Assembly: GCF_016592155.1 (NCBI RefSeq)
Contig: NZ_AP024237.1
Coordinates: forward strand, 2,728,001 to 2,792,000
Length of the DNA stretch: 64,000 nucleotides
Direction of reading: 5' to 3'
Source: Mycobacterium heckeshornense
GTDB taxonomy: Bacteria; Actinomycetota; Actinomycetes; Mycobacteriales; Mycobacteriaceae
The translations under genes were made by a program, and so were the position numbers. Under the pieces are notes generated by a model. That model did not search any database, was not told where the DNA came from, and was given only the letters and a program-made list of their open reading frames with translations. Within the stretch, counting starts at the first letter, position 1. Each line of letters opens with the position of its first letter. Below are positions 11,914 to 21,386 of the stretch, piece after piece.

Positions 11914-12291
11914 GTGGGCCGTGAAATAAAGAGCCTGAGTGCCCCGCTGCTGGCAGACCCCGCCGCTGCGGGCAAGGTCGCCGAAACGCTCCAGGCGCTG
12001 GCTTCGCCGAGTCGGCTGCGCATCCTCACCCGGCTCCGGCAATCGCCGTGCTCGGTGACCGAATTGTCGGCCGCTGTCGGGATGGAACAGCCCGCCGTCT
12101 CCCACCAGCTCCGGCTGCTGCGCAACCTCGGCCTGGTGGCCGGTGACCGCAGTGGGCGCAACATCGTCTACCGGCTCTACGACAACCACGTGGCCGCTCT
12201 GCTCGACGAAGCCGTCTACCACATCGAGCACCTCCGCCTGGGCGTCAGCGACACGTTTCCTCACCCCGTTGACAGGCTCAGGCGAGGATAG
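11914..12291 (+). CDS. ArsR/SmtB metal sensor, NmtR-like
   Basis: This is a winged-helix metal-responsive repressor of about 125 residues. The HTH (VTELSAAVGMEQPAVSHQLR) and wing (SGRNIVYRLYD) closely follow M. tuberculosis NmtR, a Ni/Co sensor. The C-terminal helix keeps Asp and His in YDNHV and two His in EAVYHIEHL, the alpha-5 metal ligands of NmtR. I prefer GTG 11914 (GREIKSLS); an upstream TTG at 11896 is also possible. NmtR-type repressors control P1B-type efflux ATPases, but no ATPase gene is beside it. An IS110 element begins 170 bases downstream. The gene is intact, so its target may be elsewhere or may have been deleted. Confidence 0.85.
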   Translation: MGREIKSLSAPLLADPAAAGKVAETLQALASPSRLRILTRLRQSPCSVTELSAAVGMEQPAVSHQLRLLRNLGLVAGDRSGRNIVYRLYDNHVAALLDEAVYHIEHLRLGVSDTFPHPVDRLRRG

Positions 12292-12460
12292 GCCGGGAAT
12301 CGTCGGGATCGGTCTGCCCGGCGCTGATCTCGCCCACGCTGCGCGCTACGCGCGCAATTGCGTTGGGGGTTCCTTCAACTCAAGACGTTGCCGACGGCTA
12401 TCCGCCCTGTCATGTCGCGGTGACGTCACGGCAAATGGCTATCCGGGCATCCCCAAACCT

Positions 12461-12705
12461 CATCTATTAACAATGGATCGGCCGGGATGGTCTCGGCGTT
12501 CACCTGCACCACCACGGGCAGGGCCCACGCAAACGCGTCACCTTCGAGGTCCACATGCAGACCTGTCCGCCCGTGGTGGCTGCGGGGCGTGGACCGGCCA
12601 GCGAGAGCAGCGCCACCGCTGTGGGCGGTGAGTGCCGAGATGAGGTTCCGGGCAGGCCTCGCGATCGCAGGGTGAACCTTTCACATTGAAAGGGATCCAA
12701 GTGCA
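12461..12705 (+). ncRNA. Candidate IS110 bridge/guide RNA region (left end)
   Basis: IS110-group elements transcribe a structured bridge RNA from the non-coding left end. This segment has a perfect 11-bp stem, CCACCACGGGC (12509-12519) with GCCCGTGGTGG (12569-12579), enclosing a 49-nt loop. Further stems are CACCGC/GCGGTG around 12612-12630 and CCTTTC/GAAAGG (12677-12693) just before the start codon. It is carried intact again at 29434-29711. GATGAGGTT within it is complementary to AACCTCATC across the left junction. Guide loops are not proven. Confidence 0.4.
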
Positions 12706-13928
12706 ATGAATCAGAGTACTCTGCAACGGCCGAACAGCTTCTGGTGTGGGATCGACTGGGGCGGGCGCTTCCATCACCTGTGTGTGCTGGATGGCACCGG
12801 CCAGCAGCTGCTCAGTCGCAAGGTCGCTCACACCGTCGATGGTCTGGCCGTCCTGGTCGGGTTGATTGCTTCGTTCACCGGTGCGGTCCGGATCGCGATC
12901 GAGCGGGCCGAAGGGCTACTGGTCGAATATCTCCAGCACCACTGCGATGCCGAAATTTATTGCGTGTCACCGAAAATCTCGGCGCGAGCACGCGAACGCT
13001 ATCGGATGGCGGCCGCCAAGTCCGACGAATTCGATGCCTATGTGTTGGCCGATACGTTGCGTCACCAGTATGCCCAGTGGCGGCCGTTGGCCGTTCCGTC
13101 GCCGCTTCTAGGGCGGTGCTGACCGCAGTGAGCCGCGATCGTCAACGCATCCTGGATATGCAGGTGGACACCGAGAATCGACTGCGGTCAATCTTGGATG
13201 CCTATCATCCGTGCCCGTTGCACCTGTTTTCTGCACTGGACCGGGACATCACCCTGTCCTTCATCCGCAGCTATCCCACTCCCGTGCAGGCGGGCCGGAT
13301 CACCGCTGCGCGGATGGGCGCGTTCACGTCCCGGCACGGCTACAGTGGCCGGCACAAACCCGAGACACTTGTCGCCCGGATGCAGCCGCATCTGCTATCG
13401 GCGAGCGACGGCACCGTTGCTGGCAAAGCGTTGGCGGCCAAAGCATTCACCGAACAACTGGCTCTACTCAACACCCATTTGCGAGCCCATGACAAACGAC
13501 TGGGCGAACTGCTCGAGGCGCACCCGGACACCCCGATCTTCACCAGTTTCCCCGGCATCGGACCGGTCACCGCCGCCGTGTTGATCTCCGAAATGGGTGA
13601 GGAGCGCAGTCGTTTTCCTTCGGCGCCGTCATTGTTGGCAGAGACCGGCTTGGCTCCGGTCACCAAGGTGTCCGGGCGCACACGTCAGGTTCGCTTCCGC
13701 TACGCCGCCAACCGGCGGATGCGGCACGCCATCGACTGGTGGATGTTCGTCGCCGTCCGTGAAGACCTCTGGTCGGCCGACATCTACCAACACGCCCGCG
13801 CCGCCGGCCAACCACACCATCGTGCCCTGCGTGGCCTGGGCGCCCGCTGGTGTCGCATCTTGTGGCGCTGCTGGCACGACCACAACCCCTACGACCCGGC
13901 CATCCACCACCGCGCCACCGCCGCCTAA
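12706..13928 (+). pseudogene. IS110-family transposase (DEDD type), frameshifted copy
   Basis: This has an N-terminal RuvC-like DEDD domain (WCGIDWGGRFHH, IAIERAEGLL, KSDEFDAYVLAD) and a C-terminal Tnp20 domain with the serine segment FPGIGPVTAAVL. Compared with the intact second copy, two extra bases near 13111-13118 (after GCCGCTTCTA) shift the frame, so the first reading frame stops at 13122 and the rest continues in another frame to 13928. The intact counterpart is 18464-19693 on the minus strand. As printed this copy cannot make a full transposase. Confidence 0.9.
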
Positions 13929-14087
13929 CAACCCCACCCCGCCCCCGCGCTGAGCAAAGTCAGCCAGCCGCGGCGATCAATCATGCCCACGACCCGAGGT
14001 TGACAGCGGGAGTCTGCTGTGATACACAGCGACTCGCTGGCGAATGTCGCCATGTGCGCTGTCACAAGTGCGCGGACCTCGCCTCCT

Positions 14088-14142
14088 ACGGTTGCGTCAC
14101 CGTAGGTTACGGTTCCGTCGCCGTAGGTTACGGTTGCGTACC
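14088..14142. promoter_or_regulatory. 21-bp tandem repeats with dyad upstream of fadE15
   Basis: ACGGTTGCGTCACCGTAGGTT (21 nt) recurs as 14088-14108, 14109-14129 (two changes) and a 13-base partial at 14130-14142. The junctions form ACCGTA-GGT-TACGGT, a perfect 6-bp dyad. Paired CCGTA/TACGG half-sites are typical TetR-family operators at mycobacterial lipid genes. The repeats end 53 bases before the fadE15 start. Confidence 0.55.
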
Positions 14143-14195
14143 TTACCCCGGGTCGTACACACTGCGTTCAGATTCGCCACGGGAAGGGAAAACCG

Positions 14196-16027
14196 GTGGG
14201 GCACTACATCTCCAACGTCCGTGATCTGCAGTTCAACCTCTTCGAGGTGCTCAACATCGGCGAGGTCCTCGGCGCGGGTCGCTATCGCGATCTCGACGTC
14301 GACACGGTCCGCGCGATGCTCGACGAAGTCGCTCGTTTCGCCGAGGGCCCGGTTGCCGAGTCGTTCGCCGACGCCGACCGCAACCCACCGGTCTTCGACC
14401 CGAAGCGCCACACCATCGACGTGCCCGCCGAATTGGCCAAATCGGTGCAGGCCGTCAAAGACGCCGGGTGGTGGCGGATCGGCCTTGCCGAACAAATCGG
14501 CGGCGTTCCCGCCCCGGCCCCGCTGACGTGGGCGATCAACGAAATGCTGCTGTGCGCCAATCCGTCTGCGGGGTTCTTCTATAGCCTGGGCCCGGCGATG
14601 GCCAACGCACTCTACCTGGAGGGCACCGAAACCCAGAAGCGCTGGGCCGCAATGGGCCTGGAGCGCGGCTGGTCGGCCACCATGGTGCTGACCGAGGCCG
14701 ATGCGGGCTCCGATGTCGGGGCAGCCCGGACCAAGGCCATCGCCCAACCGGATGGGACGTGGCACATCGAGGGTGTCAAGCGGTTCATCTCCGGTGGCGA
14801 CGTGGGCGACACCGCCGAGAACATCTTCCATCTCGTGCTTGCCCGGCCGGAGGGCGCCGGGCCGGGCACCAAGGGTTTGAGCCTTTTCTATGTGCCCAAG
14901 TACCTGTTCGACCCGCAGACTCTTGAACTTCGTTCCCGCAACGGGGTCTTCGCCACCGGGCTGGAACACAAGATGGGTCTGAAGTCCTCACCGACCTGCG
15001 AGTTGACTTTCGGCACCAACGGATTACCCGCCGTTGGCTACCTAGTCGGCGGCATACACAACGGCATCGCGCAGATGTTCACCGTGATCACCCACGCCCG
15101 CATGACGATCGGTGTCAAGGCCGCCGGCACGCTGTCAACCGGATACCTCAACGCGCTGGCCTTCGCGAAACAGCGCGTGCAGGGCGCGGATCTGACCCGG
15201 ATGGCCGACAAAACCGCGCCGCGGATCACGATCATCCATCATCCGGATGTTCGCCGCAGCCTGATGACCCAGAAGGCCTACGCCGAGGGTCTGCGCGCGC
15301 TCTACATGTATGCAGCCGCGCACCAGGACGATGCTGTCGCACAACATGTTTCGCGTGCCGACCCCGACATGGCGCGCAGGATCGCCGAGCTGTTGCTGCC
15401 AGTAGTCAAAGGCGCGGGCTCAGAGCGGGCCTACGAAATCCTGACCGAATCGCTGCAGACGCTGGGCGGGTCGGGCTATTTGTCCGACTACCCCATTGAG
15501 CAGTACATCCGCGATTCCAAGATCGACTCGCTTTACGAGGGCACCACTGCCATCCAGGCGCTGGATTTCTTCTTTCGCAAAATCGTCCGCGACCGCGGCG
15601 AGGCTCTCGAGCAGGTGGCCTCCCAGATCAGCCGCACCATCGATGCCTGCAATGAGACGTTGAGAGAACCCGCAGAGCTGCTTCGTACCGCGCTTGATGA
15701 TGTCAGGGCGATGACGGCCAGCCTGACCGGATACCTGATGGCCGCTACGCAACAACCCACGGAAATCTACAAAGTCGGGCTCGCGTCGGTGCGATTCCTG
15801 CTTGCCGTCGGCGACTTGCTATCGGCTGGCGGCTGCTGGCACACGCCGACATCGCACACGCCGCTTTGGGTAACGGGCCGACGAGCAAAGACGAGCCGTT
15901 CTATCAGAGCAAGATCGCTACCGCAGCGTTCTTCACCAAGAACATGCTGCCGAACCTGACCGGATTGCGCCGCATCATCGAGTCGCTCGACGACCAGATC
16001 ATGCGGCTTCCCGAGGCCGCCTTCTGA
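14196..16027 (+). pseudogene. fadE15: Acyl-CoA dehydrogenase FadE15, frameshifted near the C-terminus
   Basis: This is a large mycobacterial acyl-CoA dehydrogenase of about 610 residues. It starts at GTG 14196 after GGGAAGGG. The N-terminal and flavin-binding regions are intact ([32 protein letters not shown]), as are the catalytic-base region ([16 protein letters not shown]) and a long C-terminal extension. One base is missing near 15818-15821: after AVGDLL the correct frame resumes ([17 protein letters not shown] to RRIIESLDDQIMRLPEAAF) and stops at 16027. It corresponds to Rv1467c. Tandem 21-bp repeats lie upstream. The loss would truncate only the C-terminal helical tail. Confidence 0.87.
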
Positions 16028-16167
16028 GGGTTGCGCGAAGCGTATACACAGCACTTCACCGGGGCGCAGCCAATACAGCTGCGCCATCGAGGGTGAAACC
16101 CGCCGCTACAGTGGGTACCCGTTCGCACAGGGGGGACTGTACAAAGAACGGTGTAACTGCTGAGAAG

Positions 16168-17072
16168 TAGGAGATTCTCAATGAAGTTGTCAAGCCGCCG
16201 CGGCGGTAGGTGCGGGCTGGTATGCCGTGCCGTCGCGGAGCATGGCCCATACCACGTTGAGGCGGCGGCGCGCCAAAGCGAGGACGGCTTGGGTGTGGGT
16301 TTTGCCTTCGGATCTTTTGCGGTCGTAGTAGGTGCGCGAGGCGGCGTCGGTGCGGATGGCGATTTGGGCGGACAGGTAGCAGGCGCGCAGCAGGCGGCGG
16401 TGGTAGCGGCGGGGGCGTTTGAGGTTGCCGCTGATGCGCCCGGAGTCGCGGGGTACCGGGGCCAGTCCGGACACGCCGGCGAGGCGGTCGACGGAGTCGA
16501 AGCCGCATATGTCGCCGCCGGTGGCGGCGAGGAACTCGGCGCCGAGCACGACACCGAAGCCGGGCATGCTCAAGATGATTTCAGCGTGGCGGTGGCGGCG
16601 AAATCGCTCCTCGATCATCGTCTCGGTGTCGTCGATTTCGATGTCGAGGGCCATCACCTCCTTAGCCAGGCGAGCCACCACGGTGGCAGCCAGGTGTTGT
16701 CCGGGCACGATGGTGTGCTGGGCGTTAGCGGCCGCAAGGGCTTTGGACGCGACAGCATCGGCATTGCGGGCCTTACGTTTTCGCAACCAGGCGGCCAGCT
16801 CAGCAGCACCGGCGCGGCGCAGCCCGTCAGGCGTTTGATAGCCGGTAAGCAAAATCAACGCGGCCTTGCTGGTGCTGTAGTCAAAGGCGCGTTCCAGGGC
16901 GGGGAAGTATTCCAGCAGCTGGGCCCGCAGCCGGTTGATCGCCCGGGTGCGATCGGCCACCAAATCAGCGCGCCGGCTGGTGAGGATGCGCAGTTCCACC
17001 GCGATCTCGTCGCCGGGTCGCAACGGCTGCAGGTCGCGGCGCATCCGGGCCTGATCGGCAATGATCGCGGCG
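16168..17072 (-). mobile_element. Second IS110-type element, 5'-truncated copy
   Basis: Its 3' end (TAGGAGATTCTC at 16168) and sequence are shared with the complete copy at 48741-49962. The coding part (stop at 16190) begins only at IIADQARMRRDLQ and is cut at 17072, upstream of which the sequence no longer matches. The missing part includes the DEDD N-terminal domain, so it is inactive alone. The C-terminal Tnp20 domain (LSMPGFGVVLGAEFLAATGG, SGLAPVPRDSGRISG) is intact. An IS256 element begins about 16 bases beyond the cut. Confidence 0.88.
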
Positions 17073-17087
17073 GGGCGTGTCATTCCA

Positions 17088-17866
17088 TCTGTGTAAGTCC
17101 GGGGTGGTCCATCATCGGACCGCCGTTCGGGCGGACAGAAGGAGTGTTTTGTGACGAAGCTCATGGAGTCGGCGGGCAAGGAGATGTCGGCGGCTCGCCG
17201 GCTGGCGGAGACGTTTTCGGCCGAGACCCTGGATTCGCTGATCAAGGACGCGGTGAAATCGGGGACCCCGATCGACGGGGCGGACGGTTTGCTGACCGAG
17301 TTGACCAAGGCGGTGCTCGAGCGGGCCTTGCAGACCGAAATGACCCACCATTTGGGGTATGAATCCGGTGACCCGGCCGGCCGCGGGTCGGGCAATTCTC
17401 GCAATGGGTCTTCACCGAAGACGGTGACCACGGTCAACGGCCCGGTGGATATCGCGGTGCCGCGCGACCGCAACGGCACTTTTGAGCCGGTGATCGTGCC
17501 CAAAAGGGCGCGCCGGCTGGGCAACATCAATTCGGTGGTGCTGTCGCTGTATTCGCGCGGCATGACCACCCGCGATATCGAGGCACATCTGGCCGAGGTG
17601 TACGGAGCCAAGGTGTCACGAGAATTGATCTCCAATATCACCGAGGTGGTGGTCGATGAGATCAAGGCCTGGCAATCGCGCCCACTCGATGAGGTCTACC
17701 CGATCCTGTATATCGACGGGCTGCGGCTGCGCATCGCCGACAACGGGGTGGTGGGCACCAAGGTGGCCTATCTGGCCATCGGCGTGGACCTCGACGGGCG
17801 TAAACACGCCCTGGGCTGCTGGATCCAAGACAGCGAGGGCGCACGGTTTTGGCAGAAGGTCGAGCC
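17088..17866 (+). mobile_element. IS256-family element, left half (plus strand)
   Basis: The left end is near TCTGTGTAAGTCCGG (17089-17103) and the transposase starts at GTG 17151. It encodes the N-terminal half of an IS256-family DDE transposase: MTKLMESAGKEM, TEMTHHLGYESGDPAGRG, LYSRGMTTRDIEAHL and the first catalytic Asp in LYIDGLRLRI. The sequence is cut after FWQKV at about 17866, where the 3' end of an oppositely oriented IS256 copy abuts. The second Asp and the Glu are missing, so it is non-functional alone. Confidence 0.87.
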
Positions 17867-17875
17867 CGTCATGAT

Positions 17876-18378
17876 TTCTGTGTAAGTCTGAGGTGACTTG
17901 ACAACGAGTTATATTTTAACACAACGGAATCCGTCCAGGGAACAGTTTCGCCAGGGTGTTAAGCGCCACAGTCCAGTTGTAGGTTCCCGTCCCCGAATAG
18001 CCTCCTCTGTGGCTGGAGATGTTGCGCAACCCCAAGTACAGCAACTTGATCGCAGAGTCCTTGTCCGGGAAATGTCCGCGGTTCTTGGTGATTTTGCGTA
18101 GCTGGAAATTGATGGACTCGATCGCGTTTGTCGTGTACACGATCTTGCGTAGTTCCACCGGGTAATCCAGGAAGGCAATGAACTCTGGCCAGGCGCCCCG
18201 CCACACGTCGATCGCGCCGGGGTATTGCGCACCGAAATCGCGGTCAAACTCTTTGAGCGCGAGCTCAGCGGCATCTACGGTGGGCGCCGAATAGATGGCC
18301 CGCATCGACGAGGCGACCTTGCGGCGGTCCTTATACGACACGAACCGCATCGCATTGCGAATAACATGCACCACGCAG
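17876..18378 (-). mobile_element. IS256-family transposase, C-terminal third of a split minus-strand copy
   Basis: This reads CVVHVIRNAMRFVSYKDRRK through the catalytic Glu (YTTNAIESINFQLRK) to the stop at 17916, followed by the right end TCTGTGTAAGTC (reverse complement) near 17877. It is the continuation of the IS256 piece at 29712-29848: removing the IS110 element rejoins VIQT and CVVH in frame across a CT crossover. With the 33024-33320 piece, all three DDE residues are present in the window. Confidence 0.88.
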
Positions 18379-18463
18379 ACTCCCGCTGTCAACCTCGGGT
18401 CGTGGGCATGATTGATCGCCGCGGCTGGCTGACTTTGCTCAGCGCGGGGGCGGGGTGGGGTTG

Positions 18464-19693
18464 TTAGGCGGCGGTGGCGCGGTGGTGGATGGCCGGGTCG
18501 TAGGGGTTGTGGTCGTGCCAGCAGCGCCACAAGATGCGACACCAGCGGGCGCCCAGGCCACGCAGGGCACGATGGTGTGGTTGGCCGGCGGCGCGGGCGT
18601 GTTGGTAGATGTCGGCCGACCAGAGGTCTTCACGGACGGCGACGAACATCCACCAGTCGATGGCGTGCCGCATCCGCCGGTTGGCGGCGTAGCGGAAGCG
18701 AACCTGACGTGTGCGCCCGGACACCTTGGTGACCGGAGCCAAGCCGGTCTCTGCCAACAATGACGGCGCCGAAGGAAAACGACTGCGCTCCTCACCCATT
18801 TCGGAGATCAACACGGCGGCGGTGACCGGTCCGATGCCGGGGAAACTGGTGAAGATCGGGGTGTCCGGGTGCGCCTCGAGCAGTTCGCCCAGTCGTTTGT
18901 CATGGGCTCGCAAATGGGTGTTGAGTAGAGCCAGTTGTTCGGTGAATGCTTTGGCCGCCAACGCTTTGCCAGCAACGGTGCCGTCGCTCGCCGATAGCAG
19001 ATGCGGCTGCATCCGGGCGACAAGTGTCTCGGGTTTGTGCCGGCCACTGTAGCCGTGCCGGGACGTGAACGCGCCCATCCGCGCAGCGGTGATCCGGCCC
19101 GCCTGCACGGGAGTGGGATAGCTGCGGATGAAGGACAGGGTGATGTCCCGGTCCAGTGCAGAAAACAGGTGCAACGGGCACGGATGATAGGCATCCAAGA
19201 TTGACCGCAGTCGATTCTCGGTGTCCACCTGCATATCCAGGATGCGTTGACGATCGCGGCTCACTGCGGTCAGCTCCGCTAGAAGCGGCGACGGAACGGC
19301 CAACGGCCGCCACTGGGCATACTGGTGACGCAACGTATCGGCCAACACATAGGCATCGAATTCGTCGGACTTGGCGGCCGCCATCCGATAGCGTTCGCGT
19401 GCTCGCGCCGAGATTTTCGGTGACACGCAATAAATTTCGGCATCGCAGTGGTGCTGGAGATATTCGACCAGTAGCCCTTCGGCCCGCTCGATCGCGATCC
19501 GGACCGCACCGGTGAACGAAGCAATCAACCCGACCAGGACGGCCAGACCATCGACGGTGTGAGCGACCTTGCGACTGAGCAGCTGCTGGCCGGTGCCATC
19601 CAGCACACACAGGTGATGGAAGCGCCCGCCCCAGTCGATCCCACACCAGAAGCTGTTGTTGCGCGTCGCTGAAGATGACGATGAGGGCGTCAT
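18464..19693 (-). CDS. IS110-family transposase, intact, with a transposon-derived N-terminus
   Basis: This 409-residue DEDD transposase has an uninterrupted DEDD domain (GIDWGGRFHH, ERAEGLLVEY, KSDEFDAYVLAD) and a Tnp20 domain containing FPGIGPVTAAV. The native leader (NQSTLQRPN) is gone. The reading frame instead opens at an ATG inside the inserted transposon end (19693) and crosses the junction as ATRN-NSFWCG. The 5-bp duplication keeps it in frame. Translation from the new ATG is possible, but the native promoter and left end are about 9.8 kb away. The frameshift of copy 1 is absent. Confidence 0.85.
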   Translation of the reverse strand: MTPSSSSSATRNNSFWCGIDWGGRFHHLCVLDGTGQQLLSRKVAHTVDGLAVLVGLIASFTGAVRIAIERAEGLLVEYLQHHCDAEIYCVSPKISARARERYRMAAAKSDEFDAYVLADTLRHQYAQWRPLAVPSPLLAELTAVSRDRQRILDMQVDTENRLRSILDAYHPCPLHLFSALDRDITLSFIRSYPTPVQAGRITAARMGAFTSRHGYSGRHKPETLVARMQPHLLSASDGTVAGKALAAKAFTEQLALLNTHLRAHDKRLGELLEAHPDTPIFTSFPGIGPVTAAVLISEMGEERSRFPSAPSLLAETGLAPVTKVSGRTRQVRFRYAANRRMRHAIDWWMFVAVREDLWSADIYQHARAAGQPHHRALRGLGARWCRILWRCWHDHNPYDPAIHHRATAA

Positions 19694-19723
19694 CGATGTT
19701 GACGACGATCCGATGATGAGAAC

Positions 19724-19751
19724 GGCCCCGCTCGGTGTGGTGAGCGGGGCC
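19724..19751. terminator. Perfect 10-bp hairpin inside the transposon's left end
   Basis: GGCCCCGCTC (19724-19733) pairs perfectly with GAGCGGGGCC (19742-19751) around an 8-base loop. It lies downstream of the ATPase gene and may terminate its transcript. A matching hairpin stands at the other end. Confidence 0.5.
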
Positions 19752-19771
19752 GTGGTGGGCGTGGTGACGGA

Positions 19772-19807
19772 GTGCTGGTCGGGTTGATGCGGTGCTGGTC
19801 GTGTTGA
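19772..19807. repeat. Two 16-bp direct repeats at the transposon end
   Basis: GTGCTGGTCGGGTTGA (19772-19787) and GTGCTGGTCGTGTTGA (19792-19807) differ at one base and are 20 bases apart. Repeated subterminal sites bound by the transposase are standard in Tn7-like and Mu-like ends, which is the likely role here. Confidence 0.5.
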
Positions 19808-19819
19808 CGTGAATCAGGT

Positions 19820-20635
19820 TCAGTCCGCGGCGGTTTCGCTGATCGCGATGCGAGCGGCCTTTTCGTCGACGATGGCGTGATCGGCGGCGAACGCGGCGGT
19901 CAGCGCGTGCAGGGCCAGGTTGTTGACCGCGCGGGGGTGACCGCGGGAGGCGTTGTGGATCAGCCCGATGGCGTCCTCGGAGAAGAGGGTGTCGGAGCGT
20001 CCGGCGATTTTGCAGTGATGGCGGATGTAGTCGGCGGTGTCGGCGCCGTTCATCCCGGCGATGGTGTAGCGGACTGCGATGCGCTGATCTAACGCGGCGA
20101 GCACCCCGAGCCGGAGCCGGTGGCGCAGGCTGGGTTGGCCGATGAGCACGACGGCGAACGGGGATCCACTGTCCATCTCGTGGTTGGTCAAGAGCCGGAT
20201 CGCTTCGAGCTGGTGGTTATCGAGTAGGTGGGCCTCATCGACGACCAGCACGGGATTGCGGCCCCGTTCGGCGTGTTCGGTGGCCAGCGCCTCGGCGGCT
20301 TGGGGGGCCAGGGCTGATTTGTGATAGGCGGGGGTGTGCCCGAGCGCGGCCACGATGTGGGTGAGCATGCCGCGCACCCCGATGGTGGGGTTGGCCAGGT
20401 AGATGAACACGTGCCGAGACGGATCCAGGTTGGCGGTGGCCGCCCGCACGGCCACGGTCTTGCCCGCGCCGACCTCGCCGGTGATCACTCCGATCGCACG
20501 CTGGTCCACACACCAGGTGATGCGGGCGACCGCCTCACCGTGGCCGCTATGGCGGTGCAGCATGGCTGGCGCCAGGTCACGTCCGAACGGCATCCGGGTG
20601 AATCCCCAATGTGATTGCAGCCGTTGGATACTCAC
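19820..20635 (-). CDS. AAA+ ATPase of the transposon (ExeA/TniB/TnsC-like)
   Basis: This 271-residue ATPase resembles ExeA/MuB/TniB target-capture ATPases. Walker A is GEVGAGKT (about residues 54-61), Walker B is PVLVVDEAHLL and sensor 1 lies near VVLIGQPSLR. The N-terminus YHWGF-type segment (LQSHWGFTRMPFGRDL) is typical of the ExeA group. In related transposons the ATPase chooses target DNA and activates the DDE transposase. It overlaps the end of the transposase gene by four bases (20632-20635), indicating coupled translation. It is intact. Confidence 0.88.
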   Translation of the reverse strand: MSIQRLQSHWGFTRMPFGRDLAPAMLHRHSGHGEAVARITWCVDQRAIGVITGEVGAGKTVAVRAATANLDPSRHVFIYLANPTIGVRGMLTHIVAALGHTPAYHKSALAPQAAEALATEHAERGRNPVLVVDEAHLLDNHQLEAIRLLTNHEMDSGSPFAVVLIGQPSLRHRLRLGVLAALDQRIAVRYTIAGMNGADTADYIRHHCKIAGRSDTLFSEDAIGLIHNASRGHPRAVNNLALHALTAAFAADHAIVDEKAARIAISETAAD

Positions 20636-21336
20636 GCCGACACCTCACCATCGTGATCGGCGTCGCCGCTGGGTGCAAGGTCGTCGAGGGATAGCTGGCC
20701 GGCAATCTCGCTGTCCTGGCCGTAGAGGGCGTGATAGCCGATGCGTTCGTCGCGGCGTAGCTGCTCGTGGTGAGCGGCGGCGGTCAGCGCCAAATAGTCG
20801 ATCCCCGTCGCTGCCGGCGGCTCGAGCTCGGGTGTTTCCGGTTTGGCCTTGGGGTGGGTGTGGCGAGAGATGCTGTGCGGCAGGGCTTTGCCGAAACTCT
20901 TGTCGCGGTAGCGGACTTCGACGGTTTCCAGGTCGAATGGGGAGAACACCAGCTCCACCTTGCGCCCAACCAGGGCCGCGTCGACCTGGTAGGTGTTAGC
21001 GTGCAGCGACACGGTGGCGGTCTTGGTCACCACGCGGTATTCGGACCACAAAAACGCCTCGGTCAAATCATCGGCGGTCGGCATGGCCGGGGTCCGCCCG
21101 AGCCGGTCCCAGCCGGCCTCCCACCGATCCAGCGGGCTTTGCCCGGTCTCGGTATGGGTGCGGCGGTGATATTCGGTTTCCACCCAGGCGACGAACAGCC
21201 GGTTAAGCTCCAACAACGCGGTGGCGTGATCGACCCCGGCGGCAGCGAGGTCTTCGGTGCTGGTGTCAGTCACCTCCACCAGGAATTGTTCGCGTACGGT
21301 GCGAAAGAATCGTTCGATCTTGCCCCGACCTTGAGG
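20632..21336 (-). pseudogene. DDE transposase of the transposon, C-terminal half
   Basis: Reading from the junction: GRGKIERFFRTVREQFLVE, which holds the catalytic Glu, then the end of the integrase core and a Mu-transposase-type C-terminal beta-barrel (ANTYQVDAALVGRKVELVF). It ends in an acidic tail before the ATPase gene. The N-terminal half lies at 27769-28524. Removing 21337-27762 restores PGRPQGRGKIERFF, the canonical motif around the DDE glutamate. It is inactive in its present split form. Confidence 0.88.
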
Positions 21337-21349
21337 TTATCCGGCCAAT
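21331..21349. other. Left attachment junction of the outer Tn554-like element
   Basis: The crossover hexamer TTGAGG (21331-21336) equals the reconstructed target sequence. It is followed by the element's arm TTATCCGGCCAAT (21337-21349). The right junction has the inverted arm ATTAGCCGGTTAA (27750-27762) and a different hexamer, GAGAGG (27763-27768). The arms match at 11 of 13 bases. Non-identical 6-bp cores at the two ends are characteristic of Tn554-type transposition. Confidence 0.75.
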
Positions 21350-21386
21350 CCGGGTCGCTCGTGGTTTGTGGTCGCGGTGTGGTGGG

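Larger units (their letters stand above)
12461..14015 (+). mobile_element. IS110-family element, copy 1 (complete ends, broken transposase)
   Basis: Comparison with the second copy (18379-29711, split) fixes the ends. The left boundary falls after CCAAACCT at 12460 and the right boundary at GGGAGTCT (14008-14015), both with a CT dinucleotide at the crossover. The element has no terminal inverted repeats and no target duplication, as expected for IS110. About 245 bases of non-coding left end precede the transposase. Both copies sit in the same target, CCAAACCT followed by GC. Confidence 0.85.

Noticed and set aside
16181..17362. 393-residue plus-strand open frame (and a similar one at 48754-50193)
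   Set aside because: Antisense to the IS110 transposase copies.
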